40,138 bases of DNA, from positions 1 through 40,138 of the forward strand of contig JAISPZ010000080.1 of assembly GCA_031274555.1 (NCBI GenBank). The letters run 5' to 3'. Below the pieces are notes generated by a model that ran no database searches, had not been told where the DNA came from, and saw only the letters and a list, made by a program, of their open reading frames with translations. This document shows, one piece after another, positions 16,900 to 26,139 of this stretch. Position 1 is the first letter of the stretch. Every line of letters begins with the position of its first letter. The translations under genes were made by a program, and so were the position numbers. The stretch comes from Bacteroidales bacterium (GTDB taxonomy: Bacteria > Bacteroidota > Bacteroidia > Bacteroidales > P3).

Positions 16900-18692
16900 A
16901 AATATTGAATTTCATTTTTATATGCTTTTTTTCATCTATGTGCGGAGTAGTGGCGCTGCAAGCAGCGCCACTACGCGCAGCAGCTGCTGCGCGGCAAACG
17001 GACGAAGTCAATTCACTGCTCGTTCAGGTCGATAAAGCTATCTCCAATAAAAAACAGTATGACCGCAAAAAAGACAGCACCATAGAAATACAGAAACAGT
17101 TACTCCTTGATAACTCGCTCTCAAACGCGCAACGGTATAATATACAACGGAAAATTGTCGAAATGTACCGCACATATATTATCGACAGTGCTATCCTCTA
17201 TACACAACGTAATATCGCCCTCACAAAAACAGAAACCACAGACGCGCAGACCGAAGCCACACAAGCCACCACAAAAACAGAAACCACAGACGCGCAGACC
17301 GAAAGCAACCTGACACTCGCCCTGCTCTATTCCTATAAGGAAATGTTTATTGAGGCGCAGCAAATACTAAGCACTGTCCACAAAGAAAAAATGTCCAAAC
17401 ATTTGCTCCCCCTCTACTACAACGTATATAGACTGTTTTATGGACATTACGCAGTGAGCACAGGCAACGAAATACATTTTGCACTCAACGCAATGTACCG
17501 CGACTCGTTGCAAAACATTCTTCCTCAAGGGTCCACCCTCTACAACATTATATACGCCGAGCGACTGATTTTTCAAAAAGGATTAGCAGCATGGGCAGAA
17601 CAGACTGCACCTTACGGCATTGAAGAAGTCGAAGAACGACTGCTCGAAACATTAAAGACCGTTAGCCCCAACAATAACGAGTACGCAATGGTCACTTTTT
17701 TGTTAGGTACATATTATTCTATTACGCGCCAACCAAACTTACAACAAAAATATCTTGTGCTCTCCGCCTTGTCGGACATTCGCAGCTCAACAAAAGACAA
17801 CGTGTCGCTACAAACCCTTGCGATGACACTCTACGAAACAGGCGACATCGACCGCGCCTACCGTTTTATGGAGTCCGCCATTGACGACATGACTTTCTGC
17901 AATTTACGCTTCAAAACATCCGATTTAGTGACTATGGCTTATGCTATCAATTTAAGCTATATGAATAAAGAGTTGGAACAGAAGCGAATACTAAATCGTA
18001 ATTTTTGGTTTATCATAGCCTTGTCGTTTCTGCTTGTTGTGACTACCACTATTGTGAGCCTGCAACTCTATCGGTTGAGCCGAATTAGAAAGAAGTTGTC
18101 CGAAACCAATCGGACGAAAGAAGAATATAACCAAGAGTTGCAACAGCTCAACACTTCCCTGTCGGAAGCCAACAGAGTGAGAGAAGAATATAACCAAGAG
18201 CTGCAACAACTCAACGCCTCTTTGTCCGAAGCTAATCGAGTAAAGGAAGAATATATAGCTCAATTTTTTCACTTCTGCTCATCCTTTATTGAGAAAGAAG
18301 ACGCTTATAGAAAAGCACTTCTAAAAAAGGCACTTGCAAACAATCACGAGGAAGTTCTGAAAACATTAAAAACGTCCACAATTGCCGATGCAGAATGGGG
18401 AAAACTTTACGAAACTTTTGATAATATCTTCCTTGATTTATATCCAAATTTTGTAGAACAATTCAATAATTTATTGATTGAAGATGAGCGTATTATATTA
18501 AAACACGATAGAGCGTTGAACACCAAGTTACGTGTCTTCGCTCTTATGCGACTTGGTATTAGCGACGGTGCTAAAATTGCTAATTTTCTGCGCTGTTCCG
18601 TCAGTTCCGTATATAATTGTCGCACTTCGGTCAGAAATGCAGCAATTTCTCACGATGATTTTGACGACCAAGTACTAAAAATAGGTACATAA
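16896..18692 (+). CDS. DUF6377 membrane regulator of the glucan locus
   Basis: A 598-residue protein with an N-terminal signal sequence, a helical TPR-like region (about 50-360) and a transmembrane helix near FWFIIALSFLLVVTTTIVSL (about 370). A coiled coil made of three 21-residue repeats (NRTKEEYNQELQQLNTSLSE and variants) follows. The C-terminal segment reads LRVFALMRLGISDGAKIANF and then LRCSVSSVYNCRTSVRNAA, a helix-turn-helix-like DUF6377 ending. Such proteins sit next to SusC/SusD genes and are thought to sense signals across the membrane and control the locus. Its position directly upstream of SusC on the same strand fits this. A KTETTDAQTE repeat (about 110-136) and two perfect palindromes in the signal region are unusual. 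Confidence 0.85.
   Translation: MKILNFIFICFFSSMCGVVALQAAPLRAAAAARQTDEVNSLLVQVDKAISNKKQYDRKKDSTIEIQKQLLLDNSLSNAQRYNIQRKIVEMYRTYIIDSAILYTQRNIALTKTETTDAQTEATQATTKTETTDAQTESNLTLALLYSYKEMFIEAQQILSTVHKEKMSKHLLPLYYNVYRLFYGHYAVSTGNEIHFALNAMYRDSLQNILPQGSTLYNIIYAERLIFQKGLAAWAEQTAPYGIEEVEERLLETLKTVSPNNNEYAMVTFLLGTYYSITRQPNLQQKYLVLSALSDIRSSTKDNVSLQTLAMTLYETGDIDRAYRFMESAIDDMTFCNLRFKTSDLVTMAYAINLSYMNKELEQKRILNRNFWFIIALSFLLVVTTTIVSLQLYRLSRIRKKLSETNRTKEEYNQELQQLNTSLSEANRVREEYNQELQQLNASLSEANRVKEEYIAQFFHFCSSFIEKEDAYRKALLKKALANNHEEVLKTLKTSTIADAEWGKLYETFDNIFLDLYPNFVEQFNNLLIEDERIILKHDRALNTKLRVFALMRLGISDGAKIANFLRCSVSSVYNCRTSVRNAAISHDDFDDQVLKIGT
16947..16993. repeat. Two adjacent perfect palindromes inside the signal-peptide codons
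   Basis: GTAGTGGCGCTGC (16947-16959) pairs perfectly with 16962-16974 around a two-base centre. It is followed by the 20-bp perfect palindrome CGCGCAGCAGCTGCTGCGCG (16974-16993). Together they encode the Ala-rich VALQAAPLRAAAAAR segment. GC content is far above the flanks, suggesting insertion of a palindromic element into the gene. Confidence 0.9.
17223..17303 (+). repeat. In-frame duplication in the regulator (KTETTDAQTE)
   Basis: A 33-bp unit beginning ACAAAAACAGAAACCACAGA at 17223 recurs identically at 17271, 48 bp later. It gives two KTETTDAQTE segments in the TPR-like region. Confidence 0.9.
18108..18254 (+). repeat. 63-bp coiled-coil repeat in the regulator
   Basis: Units begin at 18108, 18171 and 18234, exactly 63 bp apart. 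They encode 21-residue heptad-compatible repeats between the membrane helix and the DNA-binding-like end. The length equals three heptads, so copy-number change would keep coiled-coil register. Confidence 0.85.
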
Positions 18693-19054
18693 CAACAAAA
18701 AAACGCCCAAAATTCCCCCAAATCTACCCAACCTCAAAAAAATCAAAATAATACAGATATGTGTATAAAATTATCACTACTGATACTTTTTTAACTTTTT
18801 TTCTGCACAAAATTAACATTCGTTAATATTATTATAACAGTACAAGTTTCTTTGTACATATTTTTCAAAATCTACTATTTTTAATGCTCATTAACGTATT
18901 AAAATACTCATATTAAATACTTTATATTTTTTAAAAATCTACTACTTTATAAAACTGCCCTTTAATATCAACAAAAAATTGTTTTTTGTTTGTAGGTTTA
19001 CATAGTCCAATTGGAATATTAGTCAGTACATTCATTATCAATATTTTAACTACA
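18693..19054 (+). promoter_or_regulatory. AT-rich leader upstream of SusC with a direct repeat
   Basis: This 362-bp gap contains no gene that I can support. AAAATCTACTA occurs at 18867 and again at 18934, 67 bp apart, followed in each case by an AT-rich tail. This is a candidate site for the locus regulator. A single promoter could not be chosen with confidence. Confidence 0.35.
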
Positions 19055-22000
19055 ATGGTCAGTTTGAAAAAAAATGTTTTTGCATTATGTTATTTTCTAA
19101 TGATATTAATGCTAAATGCAAGCGCACAGGCGCAAGAGTTCAACGTGTCGGGCAAAATCACCGATAGTAAAGGCGAGCCTGTCGTGGGTGCAAACGTAAT
19201 GGTGCAAGGTACTTTGCAAGGTGTAGCAAGCGATGTGTCAGGCAATTACAACATTCAAGCCAATGCTAATTCCACGCTCGTTTTTTCGTTTATGGGGATG
19301 GCAACTCTCAACGAGCCTGTCAATGGACGCAGCAATATCAACATCACCCTGACTCAGAACGCACAAAGCATTAACGAAGTTGTTGTTATCGGCTACGGCA
19401 CGATGAAAAAGAGTGATGTTACAGGTGCGGTTGCCTCTGTAAAAGGGGATGCCCTGAAGAAATCCCCTGCGGCAAATCTTACTCAAGCACTACAAGGACA
19501 GGCAGCAGGTGTCACCGTAAACTCTAATTCGGGACAGCCCGGCTCGGCAGCCACAGTACGTATTCGCGGCATCGGAACTCTTAATAACAGCGACCCTATT
19601 TATGTGGTTGATGGTATTATTGTAAGTGATATTTCGTTTATCAACGCTAACGATATTGAAAGTACGGAAATCTTAAAGGACGCTTCCGCCTCTGCCATTT
19701 ACGGCTCACGCGGTGCTAACGGAGTAATTATCATCACAACAAAAAAAGGTACAGAGCAGAAAGGAAGAATATCTGTTGATGCTTATGCGGGCTTTCAAAA
19801 TCGCTGGAAAAAGTTGGATATTATGCAGAGTAAAGAGTTTGCTCAAACGTTGGTAATGCTCGCAGACGAAGCACCACAGACAGCTCTGTTTAATAAGGGC
19901 AAGGGCTTTACAAGGTGGCTGCAAACATATCGCTTGGGCAGGTCGCCTTATTATCCAACTAATTTTGATTATTCTGCGCAGGAAACAGATTGGCAGGACG
20001 AAGTATTCAAGCAAAACGCACCCATACAGAGTTATAACCTCTCTTTCACAGGCGGGGATGCCACAAAGCAATATGCCTTGAGCGCAGGTTATTTCGACCA
20101 AAGCGGTACAGTTATAGGCTCTTATTACAGGCGTTTAACAGTACGTGCAAACACGTCATACAAAATAAGAAAATGGCTCACAGTAGGCGAAACCATGACT
20201 TATATGACTTCCACTTACCGCAACGCGCCCAACAATAGTGGCAGTGCGGGAGCATCAGTACTTACAGCTGCGCTCGCTATGGCACCTTGGGATCCTGCTC
20301 ACTATCCCGACGGTGCGGTAAACAATCTTGGGGAAAACATTGGCGGAAGACCGTCCGCTGCCTCTAACTTCAAGAACGTTACAAATCCCTTTTCGATGGT
20401 AGAAACTAATCATCCATTAGACTATACCGACCGCGTTGTAGGCGATGTTTACTTAGAATTAACACCCATAGAGGGCTTGTCAATACGTTCGTCCGTGAGT
20501 TTGGACTTCTCAATGCTGCGCAACCGCTCATTTGGCGATATGTACGAATATTCTACTTATGACAAGCGTACAAAGAACTTCCTGTCAAGCTCGCTCTCTC
20601 GCTACTATACACTTATGAACCAAAATGTTGCGACTTACAGCAAAACTATTAAAAAACACTCGTTTTCCATCATGGCGGGGCAGACAGTCGAAGAATATAA
20701 TTACTACAATCTTGGCAATTCAGGCTCTACAATTCTCGTTCCCGATCCAGCAAATTGGTATTTGTCACAGACTACGGATGATAACACCAATCCCGCGGGG
20801 GACAATGTGGACAGAACGCGGATGTTATCCTTTCTGGGACGTCTGCACTACTCGTTTGATGACCGTTATTTAATAACAGTTAATTTCCGCGCGGACGGAT
20901 CAAGCAAATTCCCTCGACATCGTTGGGGTTATTTTCCCTCAGCAGCACTTGGCTGGCGCATAAGTCAGGAAAAATTCTTCAAAGACGTTAAAGGTTTGGA
21001 TGAACTTAAAGTGCGTGTCGGCTGGGGACAACTCGGCAACCAAAGCAGCGTAGGCTCGGGTGATTTTCTGCAAGGCATAAATTCGGGAATGTATTTTTCG
21101 AGCTATATTTTAGGGCAGGGAGGCGCGTACATGGACAACAACTCTGTTAATGATGGACAGGAAGCCGCACAGGGAGCATCTATCAATACATGGGTAAACT
21201 TGGACGGCAAATGGGAAGTTACAGAACAGTGGAACGCGGCGATAGACTTCGGCGTTTTGAAAAATCGCCTGTTGGGAACACTTGATCTTTTCAGGCGTGA
21301 AACAAAAGAGATGTTTCTATTCGTATCCGCCCCTGCTTATACAGGCAATCTGTTCAGTCCGAAAGCGAACGTAGGCACTGTGCGCAACGACGGTATCGAA
21401 CTTTCGCTTAACTGGCAGGACACCAAAAAAGGTTTTTCCTATTCTATCGGTGGAAATATCAGCTTTATTAAGAACGAGCTGACGAAGCTCAATGGCGGTT
21501 TTCCTGTATATGGTGACCGCGTAATCAGCGATATAGGTTTAGGACTTTATACTTACTACGGCTACGAATATTTGGGAATATACAAGAGCGACAAAGAAGT
21601 CACAGACTATCTGTGGGCAACTGCCGCAGGCACGTACGGTCGGGGTGATGCCAAATATTTAGACCAAAATGATGATGGAAAAATTGATGATAACGACCGT
21701 GTAGAGCTTGGCAACCCTTTCCCATGGCTGACGTACGGTATCAATGCAAGTGTTGAATATTTCGGGTTTGATTTATCACTGTTCTTTCAAGGCGTTTACG
21801 GCAACGAGTTGTACAATGCGCAGCGCGAAAAATTAGAGGGACCCGGCAATGAAATGGTGATGAGTACAGCTATGCGCGATGCATATACGCCGTCCAATCC
21901 CAACGGAACTATCCCCAATCCTGTCAATGCCGTAAACTTCTACACTTCGAGCCGATTCATTGAAAGCGGTGCTTATATGCGCCTCAAAAACTTGCAGTTA

Positions 22001-22189
22001 GGCTACACTTTGCCACAGAAATTGACGCGCAAGGCATTTATTGACCGCCTGCGCGTATATTTTTCCGCGAGTAACGTGTTCACAATCACTAAATATAGCG
22101 GCTACGACCCCGAAGTCGGGAGTGGAGTTGATTACGGCAATTACCCGCAGGCGCGTACCATTATGTTTGGAGTAAACCTTGACTTTTAG
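19055..22189 (+). CDS. SusC-like TonB-dependent outer-membrane transporter
   Basis: Outer-membrane importer of about 1044 residues, started at ATG 19055 (MVSLKKNVFALCYFLMILML, signal peptide ending near ASAQA). The upstream in-frame start would add 23 residues before the signal. An N-terminal carboxypeptidase-regulatory-like domain (GKITDSKGEPVVGANVMVQG) is followed by the TonB-box/plug region NEVVVIGYGTMKKSDVTGAV (about 107-126). A plug and a beta-barrel end in IMFGVNLDF. It pairs with the SusD protein encoded next. Flanking GH128 and GH16 genes suggest it imports beta-1,3-glucan oligosaccharides. Confidence 0.95.
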   Translation: MVSLKKNVFALCYFLMILMLNASAQAQEFNVSGKITDSKGEPVVGANVMVQGTLQGVASDVSGNYNIQANANSTLVFSFMGMATLNEPVNGRSNINITLTQNAQSINEVVVIGYGTMKKSDVTGAVASVKGDALKKSPAANLTQALQGQAAGVTVNSNSGQPGSAATVRIRGIGTLNNSDPIYVVDGIIVSDISFINANDIESTEILKDASASAIYGSRGANGVIIITTKKGTEQKGRISVDAYAGFQNRWKKLDIMQSKEFAQTLVMLADEAPQTALFNKGKGFTRWLQTYRLGRSPYYPTNFDYSAQETDWQDEVFKQNAPIQSYNLSFTGGDATKQYALSAGYFDQSGTVIGSYYRRLTVRANTSYKIRKWLTVGETMTYMTSTYRNAPNNSGSAGASVLTAALAMAPWDPAHYPDGAVNNLGENIGGRPSAASNFKNVTNPFSMVETNHPLDYTDRVVGDVYLELTPIEGLSIRSSVSLDFSMLRNRSFGDMYEYSTYDKRTKNFLSSSLSRYYTLMNQNVATYSKTIKKHSFSIMAGQTVEEYNYYNLGNSGSTILVPDPANWYLSQTTDDNTNPAGDNVDRTRMLSFLGRLHYSFDDRYLITVNFRADGSSKFPRHRWGYFPSAALGWRISQEKFFKDVKGLDELKVRVGWGQLGNQSSVGSGDFLQGINSGMYFSSYILGQGGAYMDNNSVNDGQEAAQGASINTWVNLDGKWEVTEQWNAAIDFGVLKNRLLGTLDLFRRETKEMFLFVSAPAYTGNLFSPKANVGTVRNDGIELSLNWQDTKKGFSYSIGGNISFIKNELTKLNGGFPVYGDRVISDIGLGLYTYYGYEYLGIYKSDKEVTDYLWATAAGTYGRGDAKYLDQNDDGKIDDNDRVELGNPFPWLTYGINASVEYFGFDLSLFFQGVYGNELYNAQREKLEGPGNEMVMSTAMRDAYTPSNPNGTIPNPVNAVNFYTSSRFIESGAYMRLKNLQLGYTLPQKLTRKAFIDRLRVYFSASNVFTITKYSGYDPEVGSGVDYGNYPQARTIMFGVNLDF

Positions 22190-22227
22190 TCAATTACGAA
22201 TGACGAATTAAAACGAATATCAACGAT

Positions 22228-23814
22228 ATGAACAAAATATATAGCTTATTATTAGTCAGCGTGCTGACAACAGTCGGCATGACGGGTTGCAGCAAGTGGC
22301 TTAGCGAACCACAGCCTGCAAAACCGGGTATTGAAGATTTTTTTGCTGCCGGTGGCGGGTCAGCCGCAGTACAGGCGGTGAACGGTGCTTACGTTCCGCT
22401 GCAATGGGAATATGGTCATACTTACAGCCCCGAATGGTGGATTGGGGACGTGTCATCCGACGATGCCCTTAAAGGCGGACAGAACATTAGCGATATGTCA
22501 GCTGCTTTTGAATTTGACAATTTTAAAATATCAGACAATAATGATATTTTACTCGATTGGTATCAGTCTAATTTTCAGGGAATTGCACGTTGCAATTTCG
22601 TCTTGGAGGAAGTTCCTGACGTTGAGCCTGACAGCCTGATGGACCTGCGCACTAAAAAACGCCTTATAGCAGAAACAAAATTTTTACGCGCCCTGTACTA
22701 CTTCCGCTTAGTGCGCGTATTCAAGGAAGTACCGCTGATAACTTTCACAATACAGTCGTCATCCGATTGGAAACAACAAAGGGCGAGTGTTGAAGATATT
22801 TACGCACAGATTATTCGCGATTTGGAAGATGCTAATAAAGACCTTTGGACTGTTGCCGAAATACGCAGAAATTCTGCCGAAATCGGACGAGCCACAAAAG
22901 GTGCTGCCCAAGCAATGCTGCTTAAAGCACACTTGTATCGCCAAAATTGGGGTATTGCCAAATCGTGGGGCGACTCAATTATTTCGAGTGGACAATATTC
23001 GTTAGAGCCTGTTTATGCCGACAATTTTAGCATTTATAACGAAAATGGCGTAGAGTCCGTTTTTGAAGTGCAGTATTCCGAAGAAGCAAGCAGTGACTAC
23101 GGCAGTTTTAATCCGCATTTTGGCGGCACACGCGGAACTTTCACAACTATTTTGACACGCTCACGCTCTACCAATATACCTAAACTTGCGAGTGGCGGCG
23201 GTGCAGAGGGATGGGGCTTTAACAAGCCTACTCAAAGCCTGTATGACGAGTTTGAAGCTGGGGATGCACGTAGAGATGCCTCTATCCTCAATCTGCCCGA
23301 CAACCTTATGAGCAATCCGACAGACGAAATTTATTTGGGCTGCCGTTACCTTACGCGCAAATATGCCCTTATGGATGCTGATAATGCTTGTCTGTGGGAT
23401 GGACACGCCACCCGCGCACCAATAAATATTAAACTTATCCGTTATGCTGACGTGCTGCTGATGTACGCCGAAGCCTGCAACGAGTCGGGTGATGTGAGTA
23501 CAGCGACACAGGTACTCAACAGCCTGCGCAGCGTACGCCGCGCCGAATGTGCCGACCCAGGCACCCAGCTGCAAGATTTTCCCAACTATGGCATATCCGA
23601 CCTGCGTTCTGCTTTGCGCCACGAGAGGCGCGTTGAACTTGCCTTGGAGAGTCACCGCTGGTTTGACCTTGTGCGTTGGGGAATTGCCAAGCAGACGATG
23701 GACACTTACAAGGCAGGCGAAACAGCAGCAGTGCAAGCCCAGATGGGAACTTTTATAGAGGGAACGCATGAGTACTTCCCGCTTCCGCAGTATGAGCTGG
23801 ACCTGTCGGAATAA
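22228..23814 (+). CDS. SusD/RagB-family surface glycan-binding lipoprotein
   Basis: A 528-residue lipoprotein with signal and lipobox ending at Cys21 (VGMTGC). TPR-like helices, the conserved RFLRALYYFRLVRVFKEVPL-like segment (here KFLRALYYFRLVRVFKEVPL) and the family C-terminal signature RHERRVELALESHRWFDLVR identify SusD. It would cap the SusC barrel and bind substrate at the cell surface. The gene follows SusC by 38 bp, in the usual order. Confidence 0.95.
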   Translation: MNKIYSLLLVSVLTTVGMTGCSKWLSEPQPAKPGIEDFFAAGGGSAAVQAVNGAYVPLQWEYGHTYSPEWWIGDVSSDDALKGGQNISDMSAAFEFDNFKISDNNDILLDWYQSNFQGIARCNFVLEEVPDVEPDSLMDLRTKKRLIAETKFLRALYYFRLVRVFKEVPLITFTIQSSSDWKQQRASVEDIYAQIIRDLEDANKDLWTVAEIRRNSAEIGRATKGAAQAMLLKAHLYRQNWGIAKSWGDSIISSGQYSLEPVYADNFSIYNENGVESVFEVQYSEEASSDYGSFNPHFGGTRGTFTTILTRSRSTNIPKLASGGGAEGWGFNKPTQSLYDEFEAGDARRDASILNLPDNLMSNPTDEIYLGCRYLTRKYALMDADNACLWDGHATRAPINIKLIRYADVLLMYAEACNESGDVSTATQVLNSLRSVRRAECADPGTQLQDFPNYGISDLRSALRHERRVELALESHRWFDLVRWGIAKQTMDTYKAGETAAVQAQMGTFIEGTHEYFPLPQYELDLSE

Positions 23815-23848
23815 TTGTCAATTGTCAATTGTCAATTGTCAATTGTTA
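23814..23848. repeat. Heptameric satellite ATTGTCA
   Basis: About five tandem copies of the seven-base unit ATTGTCA start at the SusD stop codon. A short AT-rich leader of the next gene follows. The same unit recurs at 36861 and 38131. Confidence 0.9.
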
Positions 23849-23915
23849 ATTAGCAGAGCGTGTAATAAACATTAATCGTTAAATAAAAACAACTAACCCA
23901 TTAAATAAAAGTATT

Positions 23916-24722
23916 ATGAAAACATTAAAATCTTTTTTCTTGCTGGCAACCATTTTTGCCGCTTTCGCATTTATCTTAGTAACAGCTACATCATGCGAAC
24001 CTAAACCAAATGAAGACCCTGTAGTTATCGACCCAGACCCTGATCCAGATCCAGACCCCGATCCAGATCCAGACCCAGATCCCGTAGTAGGCGCAATCCC
24101 CGACAGTATCAAAAACGGCTCGGACTTCTACATTATCTTTATGGATGCCACAAGCACCGCAGAGTTGGGCAACAAAGTAATTGTACCAACCATGCTCCGC
24201 GACTATGACGTTTGGCCCGCAGGACAGACACTGTCAGGTGGAGAGCCTGTTGGTATCAACGCTTTTGGACAACCCGAAGGCTACATTACTTTCACTATTA
24301 ACGATTTCGAGGGCTGGAATGGCGGTGGAATTATTGCTGTATTAAGCCAATTTGAAGTCGTACCTGACTTGTCGCCCATTATGGATGGCGATTACTACCT
24401 GCACTTTGCTATGAAAAGTCCGTCAAGTCAAGCAGGAGCAGGCAACAGCTGTATTCTCTATAGCGAGGGACCCGACATTGCCTACTACTATGGTGCAGAC
24501 GCAGGAAACGAAAATTATGTCAGCAACTATCCACACAACGGCGAATGGCAACATTTTGAAATTCCTGTATCGGAACTTATGAATAAGGGCTATTTATGGA
24601 CAGGACCACTTAGTGCTGATAACGACAGAAGATATTTATTCGGATTCCAGGGTATCCCAAGTACTCCCGGCTATGAAATAAATCTCGATGCAATCTTCTT
24701 CTACAAGAAACCTGCAAATTAA
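23916..24722 (+). CDS. Surface lipoprotein with Asp-Pro tether, putative glycan-binding protein
   Basis: A 268-residue lipoprotein with lipid-modified Cys27 (TATSCEPK). It is followed at about residues 38-56 by a DPDPDP repeat that would form a stiff spacer off the membrane. The remaining domain (about 60-268) looks like a beta-sandwich with many aromatic residues. These include DFEGWNGGGI and GPDIAYYYGADAG, plausible for carbohydrate stacking. No catalytic motif is visible. Its position directly after SusD is where surface glycan-binding proteins of such loci are encoded. The family was not recognised; the role is inferred from context and tether. Confidence 0.7.
   Translation: MKTLKSFFLLATIFAAFAFILVTATSCEPKPNEDPVVIDPDPDPDPDPDPDPDPDPVVGAIPDSIKNGSDFYIIFMDATSTAELGNKVIVPTMLRDYDVWPAGQTLSGGEPVGINAFGQPEGYITFTINDFEGWNGGGIIAVLSQFEVVPDLSPIMDGDYYLHFAMKSPSSQAGAGNSCILYSEGPDIAYYYGADAGNENYVSNYPHNGEWQHFEIPVSELMNKGYLWTGPLSADNDRRYLFGFQGIPSTPGYEINLDAIFFYKKPAN
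24031..24081 (+). repeat. Asp-Pro coding microsatellite
   Basis: GACCCAGACCCTGATCCAGA-type hexamers encode consecutive Asp-Pro pairs. The codons vary between GAC/GAT and CCA/CCC/CCT, so the peptide is kept while the DNA has diverged. This points to selection on the tether. Confidence 0.9.
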
Positions 24723-24740
24723 TTAAACAAAAAGCGGAAA

Positions 24741-24769
24741 CTGCGGCGCGTACCAAAAACGCGCCGCAG
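24741..24769 (+). other. Strong GC-rich hairpin between lipoprotein and GH128 genes
   Basis: CTGCGGCGCGT (24741-24751) pairs perfectly with ACGCGCCGCAG (24759-24769) around a seven-base loop. No T-run follows, so it is not a standard intrinsic terminator. It may stabilise the upstream SusCD transcript or modulate read-through into the enzyme genes. Confidence 0.75.
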
Positions 24770-24801
24770 CACACCGTCTTCAACCAAAAAACAAAATTAA
24801 C

Positions 24802-26121
24802 ATGAAGAAATATAGCATACTGATTGTTCTTTTCGCCTTGCTTTACAGCTGTGAACCCAAGCCACAACCTGTCGAAGATATTGTCTATGCCGACAGCAAT
24901 AAATACACCATGAAGCAAGCACCGAGTGCCAAACGAGGTATAGGTTTTAACTCGCTTTACGAAAATGACTTTGAAGCTATCAGGAAAGGCATAACATGGG
25001 CCTACAATTGGGGCACGTCAGGATTTAATGCCACTATTGAGGCAGCAGCCGTTAAAGCAGGTGTAGCGTTCGTTCCAATGGTATGGAACGGCGGTGGCAA
25101 TTGGGCAGATGCTATTCGTAACTACAAAAAGAAATATCCAGACTGCGAGTATTTCCTCGCTTTTAATGAACCAAATCTAACGGATCAAGCCAATATGACA
25201 CCCACGCAGGCGGCAGCGAAGTGGAATGAAGTCAAAAATCTGGCACAGGAATTAAATATGAAAATAGTCGCACCTGCAATGAACTACGGAACATTGGCAG
25301 GATACAGCGACCCAATAAAATGGTACGACGAATTTTTCGCCAAGCCAAACGTTTCATTAGACGATGTAAGCGCACTGTCCCTGCATTGCTATATGAACAA
25401 TCCATCTGCATTAAAGAGCTATGTAGAGCGTTTCAGAAAGTACGACAAGCCGATATGGATGACGGAGTTTTGCGCATGGGAAGGCGACCGTACAGCGGAA
25501 CAGCAACGCGCATATATGAGCGATGTGCTCAATTATTTTGAAGCCGAACCGATGGTAGAGCGTTATGCGTGGTTCAAGTACGACGGCAGTACGACAAACA
25601 ATCCACAATATGCCTTGCGTCCCACAGGCAACAGTAAAGGCGAATTGACGGATTTAGGAAAAGTATATGTTAATCTATCCTCTTATGATAAAGAGTTTCA
25701 TTACGGACATAATCAGGTAATTCCCGCAGAACACTATTGCAACAGCAATTTCAGCGAAGTAGGCAATAACGATTGGGTAGCAGGTGTTCAACTTAAAGTA
25801 AGTTCTGATGAAACAGGAATTTTAGAAGTTGCAAATTTCGGTTTGCCAAAATGGTTGGAATATAAAATAGAGCCTGTTGTAAACGGTGATTATCATTTCA
25901 TTATGCGTTACGCTTGCAACAGTGACTCAAAATATAAAATATTATTGGACGGTGATGAAATTGGCGAGATAGACCTGCCAAAAACAGGCGGTTACACATC
26001 GTGGCAAACGATTACCACCCCCACCCTGCCCTTAAAATCAGGAAAGCATACCGTCAGAATTGTGCCAAGCAAAGGGATGATAAGCCTTAACTGGTGGCGG
26101 TACAAACGCGAAGGAATTTAG
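24802..26121 (+). CDS. GH128-family endo-beta-1,3-glucanase lipoprotein
   Basis: A 439-residue lipoprotein (lipobox ending Cys17, LLYSC). Residues about 43-270 match the glycosyl-hydrolase catalytic core of GH128: GIGFNSLYENDFEAIRKGIT, WAYNWG, FVPMVWNGGG, the acid/base Glu123 in AFNEPN and the nucleophile Glu222 in WMTEFC. GH128 enzymes hydrolyse beta-1,3-glucans. The C-terminal part (about 310-436) resembles a CBM6-type beta-sandwich (YKIEPVVNGDYHFIMRYACN). The lipobox plus locus context suggest surface display and cooperation with the GH16 enzymes downstream. Confidence 0.88.
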   Translation: MKKYSILIVLFALLYSCEPKPQPVEDIVYADSNKYTMKQAPSAKRGIGFNSLYENDFEAIRKGITWAYNWGTSGFNATIEAAAVKAGVAFVPMVWNGGGNWADAIRNYKKKYPDCEYFLAFNEPNLTDQANMTPTQAAAKWNEVKNLAQELNMKIVAPAMNYGTLAGYSDPIKWYDEFFAKPNVSLDDVSALSLHCYMNNPSALKSYVERFRKYDKPIWMTEFCAWEGDRTAEQQRAYMSDVLNYFEAEPMVERYAWFKYDGSTTNNPQYALRPTGNSKGELTDLGKVYVNLSSYDKEFHYGHNQVIPAEHYCNSNFSEVGNNDWVAGVQLKVSSDETGILEVANFGLPKWLEYKIEPVVNGDYHFIMRYACNSDSKYKILLDGDEIGEIDLPKTGGYTSWQTITTPTLPLKSGKHTVRIVPSKGMISLNWWRYKREGI

Positions 26122-26139
26122 AATTTAGAATGTAGAATT

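Noticed and set aside
23161-23769. 202-codon antisense open frame inside the SusD gene
   Set aside because: It is the mirror of a well-supported SusD coding sequence and shows no domain of its own.
24741-24769. Intrinsic terminator call for the GC-rich hairpin
   Set aside because: The stem is strong but the following bases are CACACCGTC rather than a T-run.
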